From assembly GCF_026619415.1 (NCBI RefSeq), contig NZ_JAOVZR010000001.1:2528501-2592500 (forward strand): a DNA stretch of 64,000 nt, given 5' to 3'. This document shows positions 25,544 to 34,207 of this stretch, piece by piece. The number at the start of each line of letters is the position of its first letter. Within the stretch, counting starts at the first letter, position 1. The position numbers and the translations under genes were made by a program. The notes under the pieces are model-generated. The model did not search any database and had not been told where the DNA came from. It worked only from the letters and a program-made list of their open reading frames with translations. The stretch comes from Hoeflea algicola. GTDB lineage: Bacteria > Pseudomonadota > Alphaproteobacteria > Rhizobiales > Rhizobiaceae.

Positions 25544-26221
25544 TTAGGTCAGCAATGCGAGGATTTCTCGTGCGGCGGCGGCGGATGAGGCCGGGTTTTG
25601 GCCGGTCACCAGTTTGCCGTCGCGCAACACGAAACTCGTCCAATCGTCGCCCTTTTCGTAGGTGCCGCCGTTGGCTTTCAACATGTCTTCAACCAAAAAG
25701 GGCACGATCTTGGTCAGGCCCACGGCTTCCTCTTCGGTATTGGTAAAGCCGGTCACGCGGCGACCTGAAACCAGCGGCTTCCCGTCCGTGCCCAGTGTGT
25801 GGCGGAACACGGCGGGGGCGTGGCAGACCGCCCCGACAGGGCGATCAGCGGCGGCAAAGGCCTCAATCAGGCGTTTGCTGTCTGCGTCTTCGGCCAGATC
25901 CCACAGGGGGCCGTGTCCACCAGGATAGAAGATCGCGTCAAAGCCATCTTCGGTCACATCGGACAGCTTCAGTGTGCCCGCAAGCTGCTTTTGCGCCTCG
26001 GCATCACCCTTGAACCGGCGGGTGTCGTCGGTCTGCGCGCCGTCATCATCGCTGGACGGATCAATCGGCGGCTGGCCCCCTTTGGGCGAGGCCAGCGTGA
26101 TGTCGACCCCTGCATCTTTGAAGACGTAGTAGGGTGCTGCAAACTCTTCCAGCCAGAAGCCGGTTTTCTTGCCGGTGTCGCCCAGTTGATCGTGCGATGT
26201 CAGTACCATCAGAATTTTCAT
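25544..26221 (-). CDS. DJ-1/PfpI family protein (type 1 glutamine amidotransferase-like)
   Basis: 225 residues. Opens MKILMVLTSHDQLGDTGKKT with the conserved acidic residue in WLEEFAAPYYVF. The nucleophile elbow is PVGAVCHAPAVF (Cys followed by His, about residue 133), and DAIFYPGGHGPLWDLAED forms the oxyanion region. It is similar to Hsp31/glyoxalase III-like proteins that remove methylglyoxal or repair glycation. Last gene of a minus-strand operon with an MDR reductase and a YqhD-like dehydrogenase, which supports a role in carbonyl detoxification. The gap to the upstream gene is 11 bp. Confidence 0.9.
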   Translation of the reverse strand: MKILMVLTSHDQLGDTGKKTGFWLEEFAAPYYVFKDAGVDITLASPKGGQPPIDPSSDDDGAQTDDTRRFKGDAEAQKQLAGTLKLSDVTEDGFDAIFYPGGHGPLWDLAEDADSKRLIEAFAAADRPVGAVCHAPAVFRHTLGTDGKPLVSGRRVTGFTNTEEEAVGLTKIVPFLVEDMLKANGGTYEKGDDWTSFVLRDGKLVTGQNPASSAAAAREILALLT

Positions 26222-26232
26222 GGTATGTCCTA

Positions 26233-27273
26233 TCAGTTCTGGCCAACGCGGATCACGCGCTTGCCGAAGTTTTCGCCTTTGAGAAGACCGATGAAGGCGT
26301 CGGGGGCGTTCTCCAGCCCGTCGATGATCTCTTCGCGGTACTTGATCTTGCCGCCTTCGATCCAGGCGCTCATTTCCTTGGCGAATTCCGGATAGAGATG
26401 GCCGAAATCGTCAAAGATGATAAAGCCCTGTACCTTGATCTTTTTGCGCAGGATTTGCCCCATTAGCCAGTTCATCCGATCCGGCCCATCGGGCAGCTTG
26501 GTGGCATTATATTGCGATACCAGCCCGCAAACCGGCATCCGTGCATTGGGGTTCAGAAGCGGAATTACCGCGTCCAGCACCTTTCCCCCGACATTTTCGA
26601 AATAGACATCGATACCGTCTGGGCTGGCCTTGGCGAGCTGCTCGGCAAAGTCATCCGCCTTGTGATCGATGCAGGCGTCAAAGCCCAGTTCATTGACCGC
26701 ATAGGCGCATTTTTCCGCTCCGCCCGCGATACCTACAACGCGGCAGCCGAGCAGTTTTCCAATCTGGCCGACAGTGGCGCCGACAGGGCCGGTCGCGGCG
26801 GCCACAGCAATGGTCTCTCCGGGTAGTGGTGCGCCGATTCGCGTCAGGCCGGCCCAGGCAGTAAAGCCCGGCATGCCCATGATGCCAAGCGCCCAAGACG
26901 GATGCGCAGGTGATTTGCCGAGATTGGTGACCCCCGAGCCATCCGAAAGGGCATAGTCCTGCCAACCGTTGAAGCTGAGCACCCAGTCACCCGGCGCGAA
27001 GCCCTCGACTTTCGAGGTGACGACCTGCGCAACAGTCCCGCCAACCATCACATCGCCGATTTCGACCGGTGCAGCGTAGGACGGAGCATCGCTCATCCGG
27101 CCCCGCATATAGGGGTCAAGCGACAGGAATTCAGTCTGCAAGAGCATATGATCGGCACCTGCGGAAGGGATAGCTGCCTCGACAAGTTTCAAGGTGTCCT
27201 TCGTTGGCTCGCCTTTGGGGCGTTGTGCCAACACAAGTTGACGGTTGATGGTTTCGGTCTGTGTCATGTCCAT
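26233..27273 (-). CDS. MDR-family NADP-dependent oxidoreductase (prostaglandin reductase/CurA-like)
   Basis: 346 residues, zinc-independent medium-chain dehydrogenase. The N-terminus has LVLAQRPKGEPTKD and EFLSLDPYMRGRM, hallmarks of the leukotriene B4 dehydrogenase/CurA group. The nucleotide-binding region is VAAATGPVGATVGQIGKLLG, and YFENVGGKVLDAVIPLLN follows. These enzymes reduce alpha,beta-unsaturated carbonyls with NADPH. GGAG precedes ATG 27273. It lies in the middle of the operon, 6 bp after the YqhD-like gene and 11 bp before the DJ-1 gene. Confidence 0.9.
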   Translation of the reverse strand: MDMTQTETINRQLVLAQRPKGEPTKDTLKLVEAAIPSAGADHMLLQTEFLSLDPYMRGRMSDAPSYAAPVEIGDVMVGGTVAQVVTSKVEGFAPGDWVLSFNGWQDYALSDGSGVTNLGKSPAHPSWALGIMGMPGFTAWAGLTRIGAPLPGETIAVAAATGPVGATVGQIGKLLGCRVVGIAGGAEKCAYAVNELGFDACIDHKADDFAEQLAKASPDGIDVYFENVGGKVLDAVIPLLNPNARMPVCGLVSQYNATKLPDGPDRMNWLMGQILRKKIKVQGFIIFDDFGHLYPEFAKEMSAWIEGGKIKYREEIIDGLENAPDAFIGLLKGENFGKRVIRVGQN

Positions 27274-27279
27274 TTTCTC

Positions 27280-28437
27280 CTACAAAGCGGTTTCAAGAAT
27301 GCGGCGGGCATCGTCGGGGGCAATGGCGCTATGTTCGCCAAGCGCAGTCATGTCGTGATCTTGCAAGGCAGCGACGATGCGATCAATTTCAGGCGCGGCA
27401 ATGTCGTAATCGCCGAGACGGGTTTTAATGCCCATCTTCTCAAAGAATTCACGTGTCGCTGCGATCACGGCATCAATCCGTGCGTCATCCGAACCGTCGC
27501 GGATTTCCCAGACATTGGCAGCATATTGCAGCAGTTTCTCGCGTTTGGGGCCACGCTGGTCGTTCATCAGCGCGGGCAACACGACCGCAAGGGTGCGGGC
27601 GTGGTCGGTATCGTTGAGCGCGGTAATCTCGTGCCCGATCATATGGCTCGCCCAGTCCTGCGGCACACCGGCACCAATCAGACCATTCAGGGCCAGCGTC
27701 GCTGTCCACATCAGGTTGGCACGAATGTCGTAGTCATTCGGGGTTTCAAGCGCCTTCGGCCCAAGCTCAATCAAAGTGCGCAGCAGGGTTTCAGCGAAAC
27801 CGTCCTGAACCCGCGCAGCGGACGGATAGGTCAGATACTGTTCGATGACATGAACAAAGGCGTCAGCCACGCCGTTGGCGATCTGACGCGGGGGTAAGGT
27901 GTAGGTGAGCTCTGGATCGAGAATCGAGAACACCGGATAGGTGACGGCGCTCATAAACGGCAGTTTCGCGCCCTTCTCAGGGTTGGTGATCACGGAACCC
28001 GAGTTCATCTCCGACCCGGTTGCAGGCAAGGTCAGCACCGTGCCGAAAGGCATTGCCCGTTTTACAACAGATCCGCGCGAGGTCAGAATGTCCCAGGCAT
28101 CGCCGTCATACAGCGTGGCTGCTGCGATGAATTTGGTGGCGTCGATCACCGACCCGCCGCCCACGGCAAGCAAGAAGGTGATGTCATTATTGGCGATCAC
28201 CTCAACCGCCTTTAACGCCGTCGCGTAACGCGGGTTTGGTTCGATCCCACCGAATTCGACTATAGTGCGGCTCTTAAGTGCTGCGCGCACCTGTGCCAGA
28301 ACGCCGGTGCGTTCCGCGCTGCCACCACCATAGAGGATCAGCACCTTTGCGTCCGCGGGAACCTGATCCTTCAGGTCCGCGATGCGGCCCTTGCCAAACA
28401 GGATATGTGTTGGATTGCGAAAGTCGAAATTCTTCAT
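27280..28437 (-). CDS. yqhD: iron-containing alcohol dehydrogenase, YqhD-like
   Basis: 385 residues. The N-terminus MKNFDFRNPTHILFGKGRI and GGGSAERTGV are typical of YqhD/butanol dehydrogenases. The NADP region is FLLAVGGGSVIDATKFIAAA. Metal ligands are expected in ANGVADAFVHVIEQYL (Asp and His) and in DWASHMIGHEITAL (two His). YqhD reduces aldehydes such as methylglyoxal, acrolein and malondialdehyde with NADPH. Operon with MDR and DJ-1 genes, downstream of a TetR/NemR-like regulator. In E. coli yqhD is controlled by an AraC protein, so the TetR control inferred here would be different. Confidence 0.9.
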   Translation of the reverse strand: MKNFDFRNPTHILFGKGRIADLKDQVPADAKVLILYGGGSAERTGVLAQVRAALKSRTIVEFGGIEPNPRYATALKAVEVIANNDITFLLAVGGGSVIDATKFIAAATLYDGDAWDILTSRGSVVKRAMPFGTVLTLPATGSEMNSGSVITNPEKGAKLPFMSAVTYPVFSILDPELTYTLPPRQIANGVADAFVHVIEQYLTYPSAARVQDGFAETLLRTLIELGPKALETPNDYDIRANLMWTATLALNGLIGAGVPQDWASHMIGHEITALNDTDHARTLAVVLPALMNDQRGPKREKLLQYAANVWEIRDGSDDARIDAVIAATREFFEKMGIKTRLGDYDIAAPEIDRIVAALQDHDMTALGEHSAIAPDDARRILETAL

Positions 28438-28440
28438 TTC

Positions 28441-28843
28441 TCAGTTTCCTTGAGTTTCAATGGGCAGGCGGATGTCGATGCTTCCGCGGGCGTTGGAGTA
28501 AGAGCCAAGCTGACGTGTCACCTCGATCAGACGCTGTGCGCCGTCGCGGGTCATGCTCGGACCGTAAGTAGCGAAGTCGAGATCAGGCCCGTAACCGCCC
28601 TCTGCGCGTCGGCTGATCCCCATTTCGATCGAAATTTTTGCCCCAATCGTATCAAGCGTGGGCTGCGTTGTGGTCAGGTCCATAGGGCTGTCAAAACAGG
28701 CTGCAGAACAGACGCGAACAGCTGTTCGAGGTTTAAACCGGTCTTTCCGCTGTCCGGGCGGATCGAAAAGCGGCCGTGGTTTAGGCTGAGGTTCTTGAGC
28801 GTCCGCCCGTTGCCGGTGCGGCGGTCGTGTCGAAAATCTTCAT
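28441..28843 (-). pseudogene. Ohr/OsmC-type peroxiredoxin gene, frameshifted
   Basis: Starts at ATG 28843 (MKIFDTT), then the homology jumps frames. LNLEQLFAS is in one frame and VCSAACFDSPMDLTTTQ in the next, matching the EQLFAAGYAACFDSA block of organic hydroperoxide resistance proteins. The last frame (to 28441) gives AKISIEMGISRRAEGG and SYSNARGSIDIRLPIE, where the second catalytic Cys of CPYSNATRG is Gly. At least two frameshifts and the loss of one redox Cys mean it is inactive. It ends 3 bp before the YqhD-like start, so it was once the first gene of the detoxification operon. Confidence 0.75.
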
Positions 28844-28859
28844 GGTCTATCCATTCATT

Positions 28860-28876
28860 ATTAGACCGCTCGGCAA
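28860..28876. promoter_or_regulatory. candidate TetR (NemR-like) half-operator
   Basis: TTAGACCGCTCGG matches the TAGACC half of the second site at 29510 and lies directly upstream of the broken Ohr gene, that is at the promoter of the detoxification operon. The other half has decayed. Confidence 0.35.
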
Positions 28877-28902
28877 GACCGCGGACAAATTATTGCGGCA
28901 CC

Positions 28903-29499
28903 TCAAAGGCGAGGAATAAGCTCCTGCGTGGCGCGCATTGCGGATTTAAGCGACGCATCATCATGCGACAGGCTAGCAACGAGACTAGCCCCGAGCCACA
29001 TATGATAGATCGTTTCCGCCATGGCACTGGGATCGCCAAGCGGGCCAATCGTGCCATCTGCGACGCCCTCCTCTAGAGTATTGGCCAGATGCTCAACAAT
29101 GCCGATGACGCCTTGCTGTAAAATCCTGCTCATTGTTGGGGACAGGTCAGCCACCTCAGCTGACAATCTAACCACCAGACAACGGTCTTCGGGATTGGGG
29201 CTTACCTGATTGCGGTGCCAATCTTCGAAATAGGCAAGGAACCGCGTCCTCGCATCCATCTCCGGTTGCCTGAGCGAACTGCCTAGCCGCGCGTTGTATT
29301 CTTGGATGAAGTCATCCAACACGGCGCATCCGTAGGCTTCTTTCGACGGAAAGTAGTGATAAAACGAACCTTTCGGAACGCCAGCCTCCTTTAGCAAATC
29401 ACTGAGGCCAACACCTGTGTAGCCCCGCTTGGCCGTAAGGCGGCGGCCTGTGGACAATATCAGTGAACGGGTATCTTTTTGCGGTTCCATGCAGTGCAT
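28903..29499 (-). CDS. TetR/AcrR family regulator, NemR-like
   Basis: About 198 residues. The helix-turn-helix is GYTGVGLSDLLKEAGVPKGS followed by FYHYFPSKEAYG, and an all-helical C-terminal ligand domain includes RCLVVRLSAEVADLSPTM (one Cys that could sense electrophiles, as in NemR). The start is uncertain: TTG 29508, ATG 29499 or ATG 29490, none with a good ribosome binding site. A TAGAC-N5-GTCTA dyad lies at 29510-29524, so autoregulation is likely. It is upstream of and on the same strand as the detoxification operon, separated by a promoter-sized gap. Confidence 0.9.
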   Translation of the reverse strand: MHCMEPQKDTRSLILSTGRRLTAKRGYTGVGLSDLLKEAGVPKGSFYHYFPSKEAYGCAVLDDFIQEYNARLGSSLRQPEMDARTRFLAYFEDWHRNQVSPNPEDRCLVVRLSAEVADLSPTMSRILQQGVIGIVEHLANTLEEGVADGTIGPLGDPSAMAETIYHMWLGASLVASLSHDDASLKSAMRATQELIPRL

Positions 29500-29509
29500 A
29501 TAGGTCAAT

Positions 29510-29524
29510 TAGACCGGTCGTCTA
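29510..29524. promoter_or_regulatory. candidate TetR (NemR-like) operator
   Basis: TAGAC-CGGTC-GTCTA, a 5-bp-arm dyad directly upstream of the TetR gene start, sharing TAGACCG with 28861. NemR-type regulators are known to bind TAGACC/GGTCTA dyads. Confidence 0.5.
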
Positions 29525-29861
29525 GGGGCGAAAATATTTATTCGAGGAGGCCACCCGGCCATACTCTGGTAACATGAGCCTCACCTAATCTCCTCAATCG
29601 ACGAAAAGGTGACGAAGGTCCGGGCGGCCGTGGCGGGCAATCGCCAAATTAAGGAAGCCCTTTGCAGCCGACAGGTCACAGTGTGCGTATTCCGGGACGA
29701 TCCGGCCACTGATTCCGATAGCATCCGGCCACCCATTCCGATTTGATCCGGCCGGGGATTCCGGGGCATCCGGCCACCCCCATTTCAACCCAGTTTAGGC
29801 TGCTGCGAGGCGATCTGTAACAGGGCTACTGTTCCGTTCCTTTGGATGGAGAGAGCCCTTT

Positions 29862-31391
29862 ATGAAGAGATTGCCTATGCGGAAGATAAGGGAAGCCCTG
29901 CGGCTTCGGGCGGATGGATTTTCAGGCCGCCAGGTGGCGCAAAGCCTGTGCGTGGCCCGTGCGACGATTTCGGAATATTTTCGGCGCGCTGATCTGGAAG
30001 GTTTGAGCTGGCCTCTGTCTGCTGATCTGTCGGACGCCGACCTTGAGAACCGCCTGTTTCCCGTTTGCCCCGGCGATGTCCGTCGCGCGGTTCCTCAGCC
30101 TGTCTGGGCGCATGTGCATGCCGAGTTGCGGCGCAAGGGCGTGACGCTGTCGCTGCTGTGGGAGGAGTATCGCGGGGTTCATCACGATGGATACGGCTAT
30201 AGCCGATACTGTGAGCTCTACACCCGCTGGGAAGGCAAGCTGTCTCCGGTGATGCGTCAGCGTCATCCTGCAGGCGAGCGGCTGTTTGTCGATTACGCGG
30301 GCCCGACAGTTGATGTTGTCTGCCCCAAAACGGGAGAGGTGCGCACCGCACAAATCTTTGTCGCGACGCTGGGAGCGTCCAATTACACCTATGTCGAAGC
30401 CAGCTGGACACAGGGCCTGCCGGACTGGGTATCCAGCCATGTGCGTGCCTTTGAGTTCTTCGGTGGCGTGCCTGCGCAGCTGGTTCCAGACAATCTCAAG
30501 GCAGGCGTCACCAAGGCCTGTTTTTATGATCCTGAGATCAATCGCACCTATGGTGATATGGCGGCACATTACGATACCGCCATCGTTCCGGCGCGGCCTG
30601 GAAAGCCGAAAGACAAGGCAAAGGTGGAAGGCGCTGTTTTGCTGGCCGAGCGCTGGATTTTGGCGCGGCTGCGCAACCAGCACTTTTTTGGCCTTGATGA
30701 GGTGAACGCTGCCATCCGGCCATTGCTGGATCAGCTCAACGGCAAAGTCAGTCGCCATCTTGGTGCAAGCCGCCGCGATCTGTTTGAACGCCTGGATCGG
30801 CCCGCTCTGAAGCCCTTGTCTATGGAGGCCTATGTTTATGCCGAATGGAAGCAGTGCCGCGCGGGCCTCGATTACCATGTCGATATTGGCCGCCATTATT
30901 ACTCGGTGCCGCATCAGTTGCTGAAGCAAAAACTATGGGCAAGGATCACCGCACGCACCGTAGAGGTATACTTTAATGGGCAACGCGTTGCCTCTCACGC
31001 CAGAACCTCGGGCAATCGCCAGCACTCCACGATCCGCGATCACATGCCCGCCCATCATCGCTTCCGCGAGGATTGGACGCCACAGCGTATCCGCGGGCAA
31101 GCTGTGCGCATCGGCCCAAATGTTGAGGTCTTTGTCGATGTGATCATGCGCCAGCGCAAACATCCCGAACAAGGATACAGAACGTGCCTCGGTGTTTTAC
31201 GGCTGGCCAAGACCTTCGGGCGGGAGCGCCTGGATGCCGCCTGTTTGCGTGCGCTTGAGATCAACGCCCACTCCTACACATCCCTGCATTCCATTCTGAA
31301 GAATGGTTTGGACCGTCAGCGCCGCGAACCCACCACGGACGGCCCTGCGATCACTCACCCCAATATCCGTGGTGCGGATTACTTCCATTGA
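29862..31391 (+). CDS. istA: IS21 transposase IstA (copy 2)
   Basis: 509 residues, identical in translation to the genes at 23110 and 55952. HTH, DDE catalytic core and C-terminal domain are all intact. The GGAGAGAG ribosome binding site lies at about 29848-29855. Confidence 0.95.
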   Translation: MKRLPMRKIREALRLRADGFSGRQVAQSLCVARATISEYFRRADLEGLSWPLSADLSDADLENRLFPVCPGDVRRAVPQPVWAHVHAELRRKGVTLSLLWEEYRGVHHDGYGYSRYCELYTRWEGKLSPVMRQRHPAGERLFVDYAGPTVDVVCPKTGEVRTAQIFVATLGASNYTYVEASWTQGLPDWVSSHVRAFEFFGGVPAQLVPDNLKAGVTKACFYDPEINRTYGDMAAHYDTAIVPARPGKPKDKAKVEGAVLLAERWILARLRNQHFFGLDEVNAAIRPLLDQLNGKVSRHLGASRRDLFERLDRPALKPLSMEAYVYAEWKQCRAGLDYHVDIGRHYYSVPHQLLKQKLWARITARTVEVYFNGQRVASHARTSGNRQHSTIRDHMPAHHRFREDWTPQRIRGQAVRIGPNVEVFVDVIMRQRKHPEQGYRTCLGVLRLAKTFGRERLDAACLRALEINAHSYTSLHSILKNGLDRQRREPTTDGPAITHPNIRGADYFH

Positions 31392-31403
31392 AGAGGATAG
31401 AGA

Positions 31404-32162
31404 ATGCTTGATCACCCAACGCTGGATCAGCTCAAAACACTCAGGCTCGACGGCATGGCAGAAGCCTTTGCCGAGATGCAAAAACAGGACGGCACAGCCG
31501 GGCTTAGCCACGCTGAATGGCTTGGGCTGCTCATTGATCGAGAGACCGCCAGTCGTGAGACGAGGCGATTTGAAAGCCGCATGCGTACAGCAAAACTGCG
31601 CCACGTCGGTGCCTCGCCGGAGGACGTGGATTACAAGTCGCGGCGCGGCCTCGACAAAGCCATGTTCCAGCAGATGCTGACCGGGCGCTGGATCAAGGAC
31701 AAGCGCAACCTGATGATCACTGGCCCCTGCGGCGTTGGCAAAACATGGTTGGCCTGCGCTCTGGCGCAAGCCGCCTGCCGAGACGGTATCACTGTGCTGT
31801 ACAAGCGCATGCCACGTCTCTTTGATGAATTGGAACTGGCCCATGGTGACGGACGCTTTCCGCGTCTGTTCAAGGCCCTTACCAAAACTCAACTGCTAAT
31901 CCTGGACGACTGGGGACCGGATCGCCTCAATGCCAGTCAGCGTCGTGACCTTATGGAAATAGTCGAGGACAGATACGAGGTTGGATCAACCTTGATCACA
32001 AGCCAATTGCCCATCGACACCTGGCATGACGTGATCGGGGAACCCACCTTCGCCGATGCCATTCTCGATCGCCTCGTACACAACGCCTATCGCGTCGAAC
32101 TCGACGGCCAGAGCATGAGGAAAACCAAACTCGGAACAGGTGACGAAAGCATCCAATCCTGA
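31404..32162 (+). CDS. istB: IS21 helper ATPase IstB (copy 2)
   Basis: 252 residues, identical in translation to the other two copies. Walker A GPCGVGKTW and Walker B LLILDDWG are intact. Starts 12 bp after istA. Confidence 0.95.
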   Translation: MLDHPTLDQLKTLRLDGMAEAFAEMQKQDGTAGLSHAEWLGLLIDRETASRETRRFESRMRTAKLRHVGASPEDVDYKSRRGLDKAMFQQMLTGRWIKDKRNLMITGPCGVGKTWLACALAQAACRDGITVLYKRMPRLFDELELAHGDGRFPRLFKALTKTQLLILDDWGPDRLNASQRRDLMEIVEDRYEVGSTLITSQLPIDTWHDVIGEPTFADAILDRLVHNAYRVELDGQSMRKTKLGTGDESIQS

Positions 32163-32311
32163 TAACCAAATCATCAGGCCTCGCAGCCGCTATATAAGGG
32201 TGGCCGGATACCCCGGTTTAGGTGGCCGGATGTTATCGGAATGGCCGGCCGGATACTCCGGAATGCGCAGTGGCTGAAATAGTCTCCGCGCGGTGGCCTT
32301 GCCCCCAGCTT

Positions 32312-32545
32312 TTATCCAGCGTTGAGTTCGTTTCCGGCGTTATTTTTGCCTTGACAGACGGTTGATGCGACCGGCGATGGCGCGTAGCGTTCGATTTTGC
32401 GCAACGCCAGTTCCTGGAGCGGGTTGAAGGTGGTGACCAACTCGTCTGGTGTTTGCCATCCGAGTTGTGAGTGCGGTCGACTGTCACTGTAGTCGAGCCG
32501 CCATTTGATGAGGCTCGCCCGAGCAAGGGGCAATGATGAGAACAA
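32312..32545 (-). pseudogene. IS3-family orfB, C-terminal fragment
   Basis: 77 codons ending in YSDSRPHSQLGWQTPDELV and a Pro/Ala-rich tail, the typical end of IS3-type DDE transposases (YNxxRPHSxLGxxTP). The catalytic Asp and Glu region is missing. GGTGGCCTTGCCCCC at about 32292-32306 looks like the element's terminal inverted repeat. It lies between IS21 copy 2 and an IS5 remnant. Confidence 0.75.
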
Positions 32546-32549
32546 GACC

Positions 32550-32830
32550 TAGCAGAGCAGTTCGTCTTTGAGAGTCCGATTCAAAAGTTTTCCAATTATG
32601 GAAGTACCTTGCCAGGTGCCGCATTAGGATGAGGATATGGGCTATGAGGGTCCATGCTGTTGAACGCTGGATGGATTTCTCTCAGCCCTTCGCCAACCTG
32701 CGGGACTTTTCCGGCCATGCGAAGGTACGTTCGACACCCCAGCGGCGCGGAAGCACCTTGAAGCCCTTGTGGTCGTCGCAACGCCTGACAACCTCGATGA
32801 TCGGTCTCCATTGCCCATCAGCAATAGGCC
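32550..32830 (-). pseudogene. IS5-family transposase remnant
   Basis: The minus strand encodes [20 protein letters not shown] and [20 protein letters not shown], the catalytic Glu region of IS5 (IS1031-like) transposases. After RLAKG the homology shifts frame to STAWTLIAHILILMRHLARY and ends NWKTFESDS, near the element's end. At least one frameshift, and the N-terminal two thirds are missing. It abuts, and probably truncated, the membrane protein gene on its right. Confidence 0.7.
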
Positions 32831-33170
32831 CAGCGGTGTGCAATTTGGGTATAGTAGTATTCAAAACCGATTGTTAGCGCCACGCCGACACCCAGATAAA
32901 CCAACAATGGGAGTGTCTTGGGTGACATCAACCAAGCACGCGACCGAGCCGAAATGCTGGCCATCCAGAAGGCGACCAACGCAAATCCGACATCACCGAA
33001 TGTCGCCGAGGTGCATAGTTTAACCCCCTCCCAGTGAGGCACTTCCGGCGCTTCGCAACGAACGGATTTCGGATGTCCGCAGGCGAGCATTCGTACTGAT
33101 CAATATCGTCGAGCCACCCCGCGACCAGATGGCGGGCATACCATAGGCTTTCGAACAGGTACGCATTCAA
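32818..33170 (-). pseudogene. truncated paralogue of the membrane protein at 50327
   Basis: The frame to 33090 encodes HWEGVKLCTSATFGDVGFAL, VAFWMASISARSRAWLMSPK and [20 protein letters not shown]. These line up block by block with HWDGIKLCSSATFGDVGFAL and GVGIALTVGFEYYYTNISQR in the intact protein at 50327-50770. An N-terminal piece (MNAYLFESLWYARHLVAG) is in another frame to the right. The 3' end is lost at the IS5 remnant. It is thus a broken second copy of the membrane protein found beside the copper genes. Confidence 0.75.
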
Positions 33171-33266
33171 GTATTCGTCACGCTCCCGACCATTAGAAAA
33201 TCCGATAAAAGGTTAGTTCTTCAGTATGGTCTAAGGTTCCCTTCAGGAAAACAGCCCATGTGAACC

Positions 33267-34202
33267 CTATTTTTGTTCATTGACTATCTCGCATCCACGC
33301 CAGTAATCGCAGCTGGCTTTCATATCGAGAATCACAGCATCATCAGGTTGTTCAAATGCAGGAAACACTTCAAACGTCAAATGTGTAATTACCGAATTTT
33401 CAGCTTGTGCGATTGCTTCGTGCAAAGGTTCTGGATGAATTATGCCGATTTCGTTGTTTGCTTCTGTGAATGGCCAATGGTAGTCACGCGTCCCGTCTGT
33501 TTGCTGTAGGTGGATGATCGGGCTGACATGAGCCAACTCCCTTACCCAACGATATGGGTCACTATCTTCCCCACCCAAATCGTATCGGCAGCAATGCCCA
33601 ACATCGAGACAAAGTCCCAATTGCGCACCGGGAAGCTTCTGCATTTTTGCTGAAAGCTCATGGCACTCCTCCAGAGTGCTTGGCCATTCTCGGGCAACTG
33701 GCATCGGCTCCCAAAGTAGATGCTTCAACCCAGCTCCCTCAGCGTGAAGCGCAAGTTGTTCGACAAGCTCCATCAATTCGTCATGCAGGGCTGCACGGCG
33801 TGCCTCATCGCCATGATCTCGGACACTCATTGCACCCATATGGCCTCCGAACGTGTCGACACCCAAAGCAGCAGTGAAATCAATTGCCAGCTTGTATTGT
33901 TCAAAAGCCTCAAGCCGGCGCCCCTTTTCGGGGTGCGACATCAGGTTCTGACAATAGTGCCCGAGTCCGGAGAACACACTGGAAATCTCAATACCTGACT
34001 GTGCACAGGCAGTAAGGATTTCGCGCGTTGCAGGTCCCAGAGACTTCGCTCCGAATTCGAGATTTACAAGATCGAGGGAGAATTGCACATCAGTGATCTC
34101 AAGCTCTTGAGCTATAAGGTCAGCCCAGATCTGAGGCTCAGGCCACCTCTTCATCATGAAGCCATTGTTTACGCTAAGCTTTACGGGAGCTTTGTTTGTC
34201 AT
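33267..34202 (-). CDS. sugar phosphate isomerase/epimerase (xylose isomerase-like TIM barrel)
   Basis: 311 residues of the AP endonuclease 2/xylose isomerase-like barrel family. Likely metal ligands are Glu in HLLWEPMPVAREW, Asp and His in LGLCLDVGHCCRYDLGG, and Glu near the C-terminus in THLTFEVFPAFEQP. Such enzymes interconvert ketoses, aldoses or their phosphates, or epimerise at C3. Last gene of the nine-gene minus-strand operon, 5 bp after the ROK regulator. With the oxidoreductase, kinase and SIS protein upstream it probably processes the imported sugar. Specific substrate not recognised. Confidence 0.8.
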   Translation of the reverse strand: MTNKAPVKLSVNNGFMMKRWPEPQIWADLIAQELEITDVQFSLDLVNLEFGAKSLGPATREILTACAQSGIEISSVFSGLGHYCQNLMSHPEKGRRLEAFEQYKLAIDFTAALGVDTFGGHMGAMSVRDHGDEARRAALHDELMELVEQLALHAEGAGLKHLLWEPMPVAREWPSTLEECHELSAKMQKLPGAQLGLCLDVGHCCRYDLGGEDSDPYRWVRELAHVSPIIHLQQTDGTRDYHWPFTEANNEIGIIHPEPLHEAIAQAENSVITHLTFEVFPAFEQPDDAVILDMKASCDYWRGCEIVNEQK

Positions 34203-34207
34203 GTCAT

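Larger units (their letters stand above)
29684..32269 (+). mobile_element. IS21-family insertion sequence, copy 2
   Basis: 2586 bp, same ends (TGCGTATTCCGG / CCGGAATGCGCA) and same gene content as copies 1 and 3, but here in plus orientation. Unlike those copies it has no 6-bp target duplication: the left flank ends ACAGTG, the right begins GTGGCT. This points to recombination between copies, or a deletion next to this one. Together with copy 1 (opposite orientation) it brackets the detoxification operon. Confidence 0.95.

Noticed and set aside
29585..29683. Minus-strand segment SAAKGFLNLAIARHGRPDLR left of IS21 copy 2, reminiscent of an IS6-type transposase
   Set aside because: Only about 30 codons with no catalytic residue; the resemblance is too weak to call.
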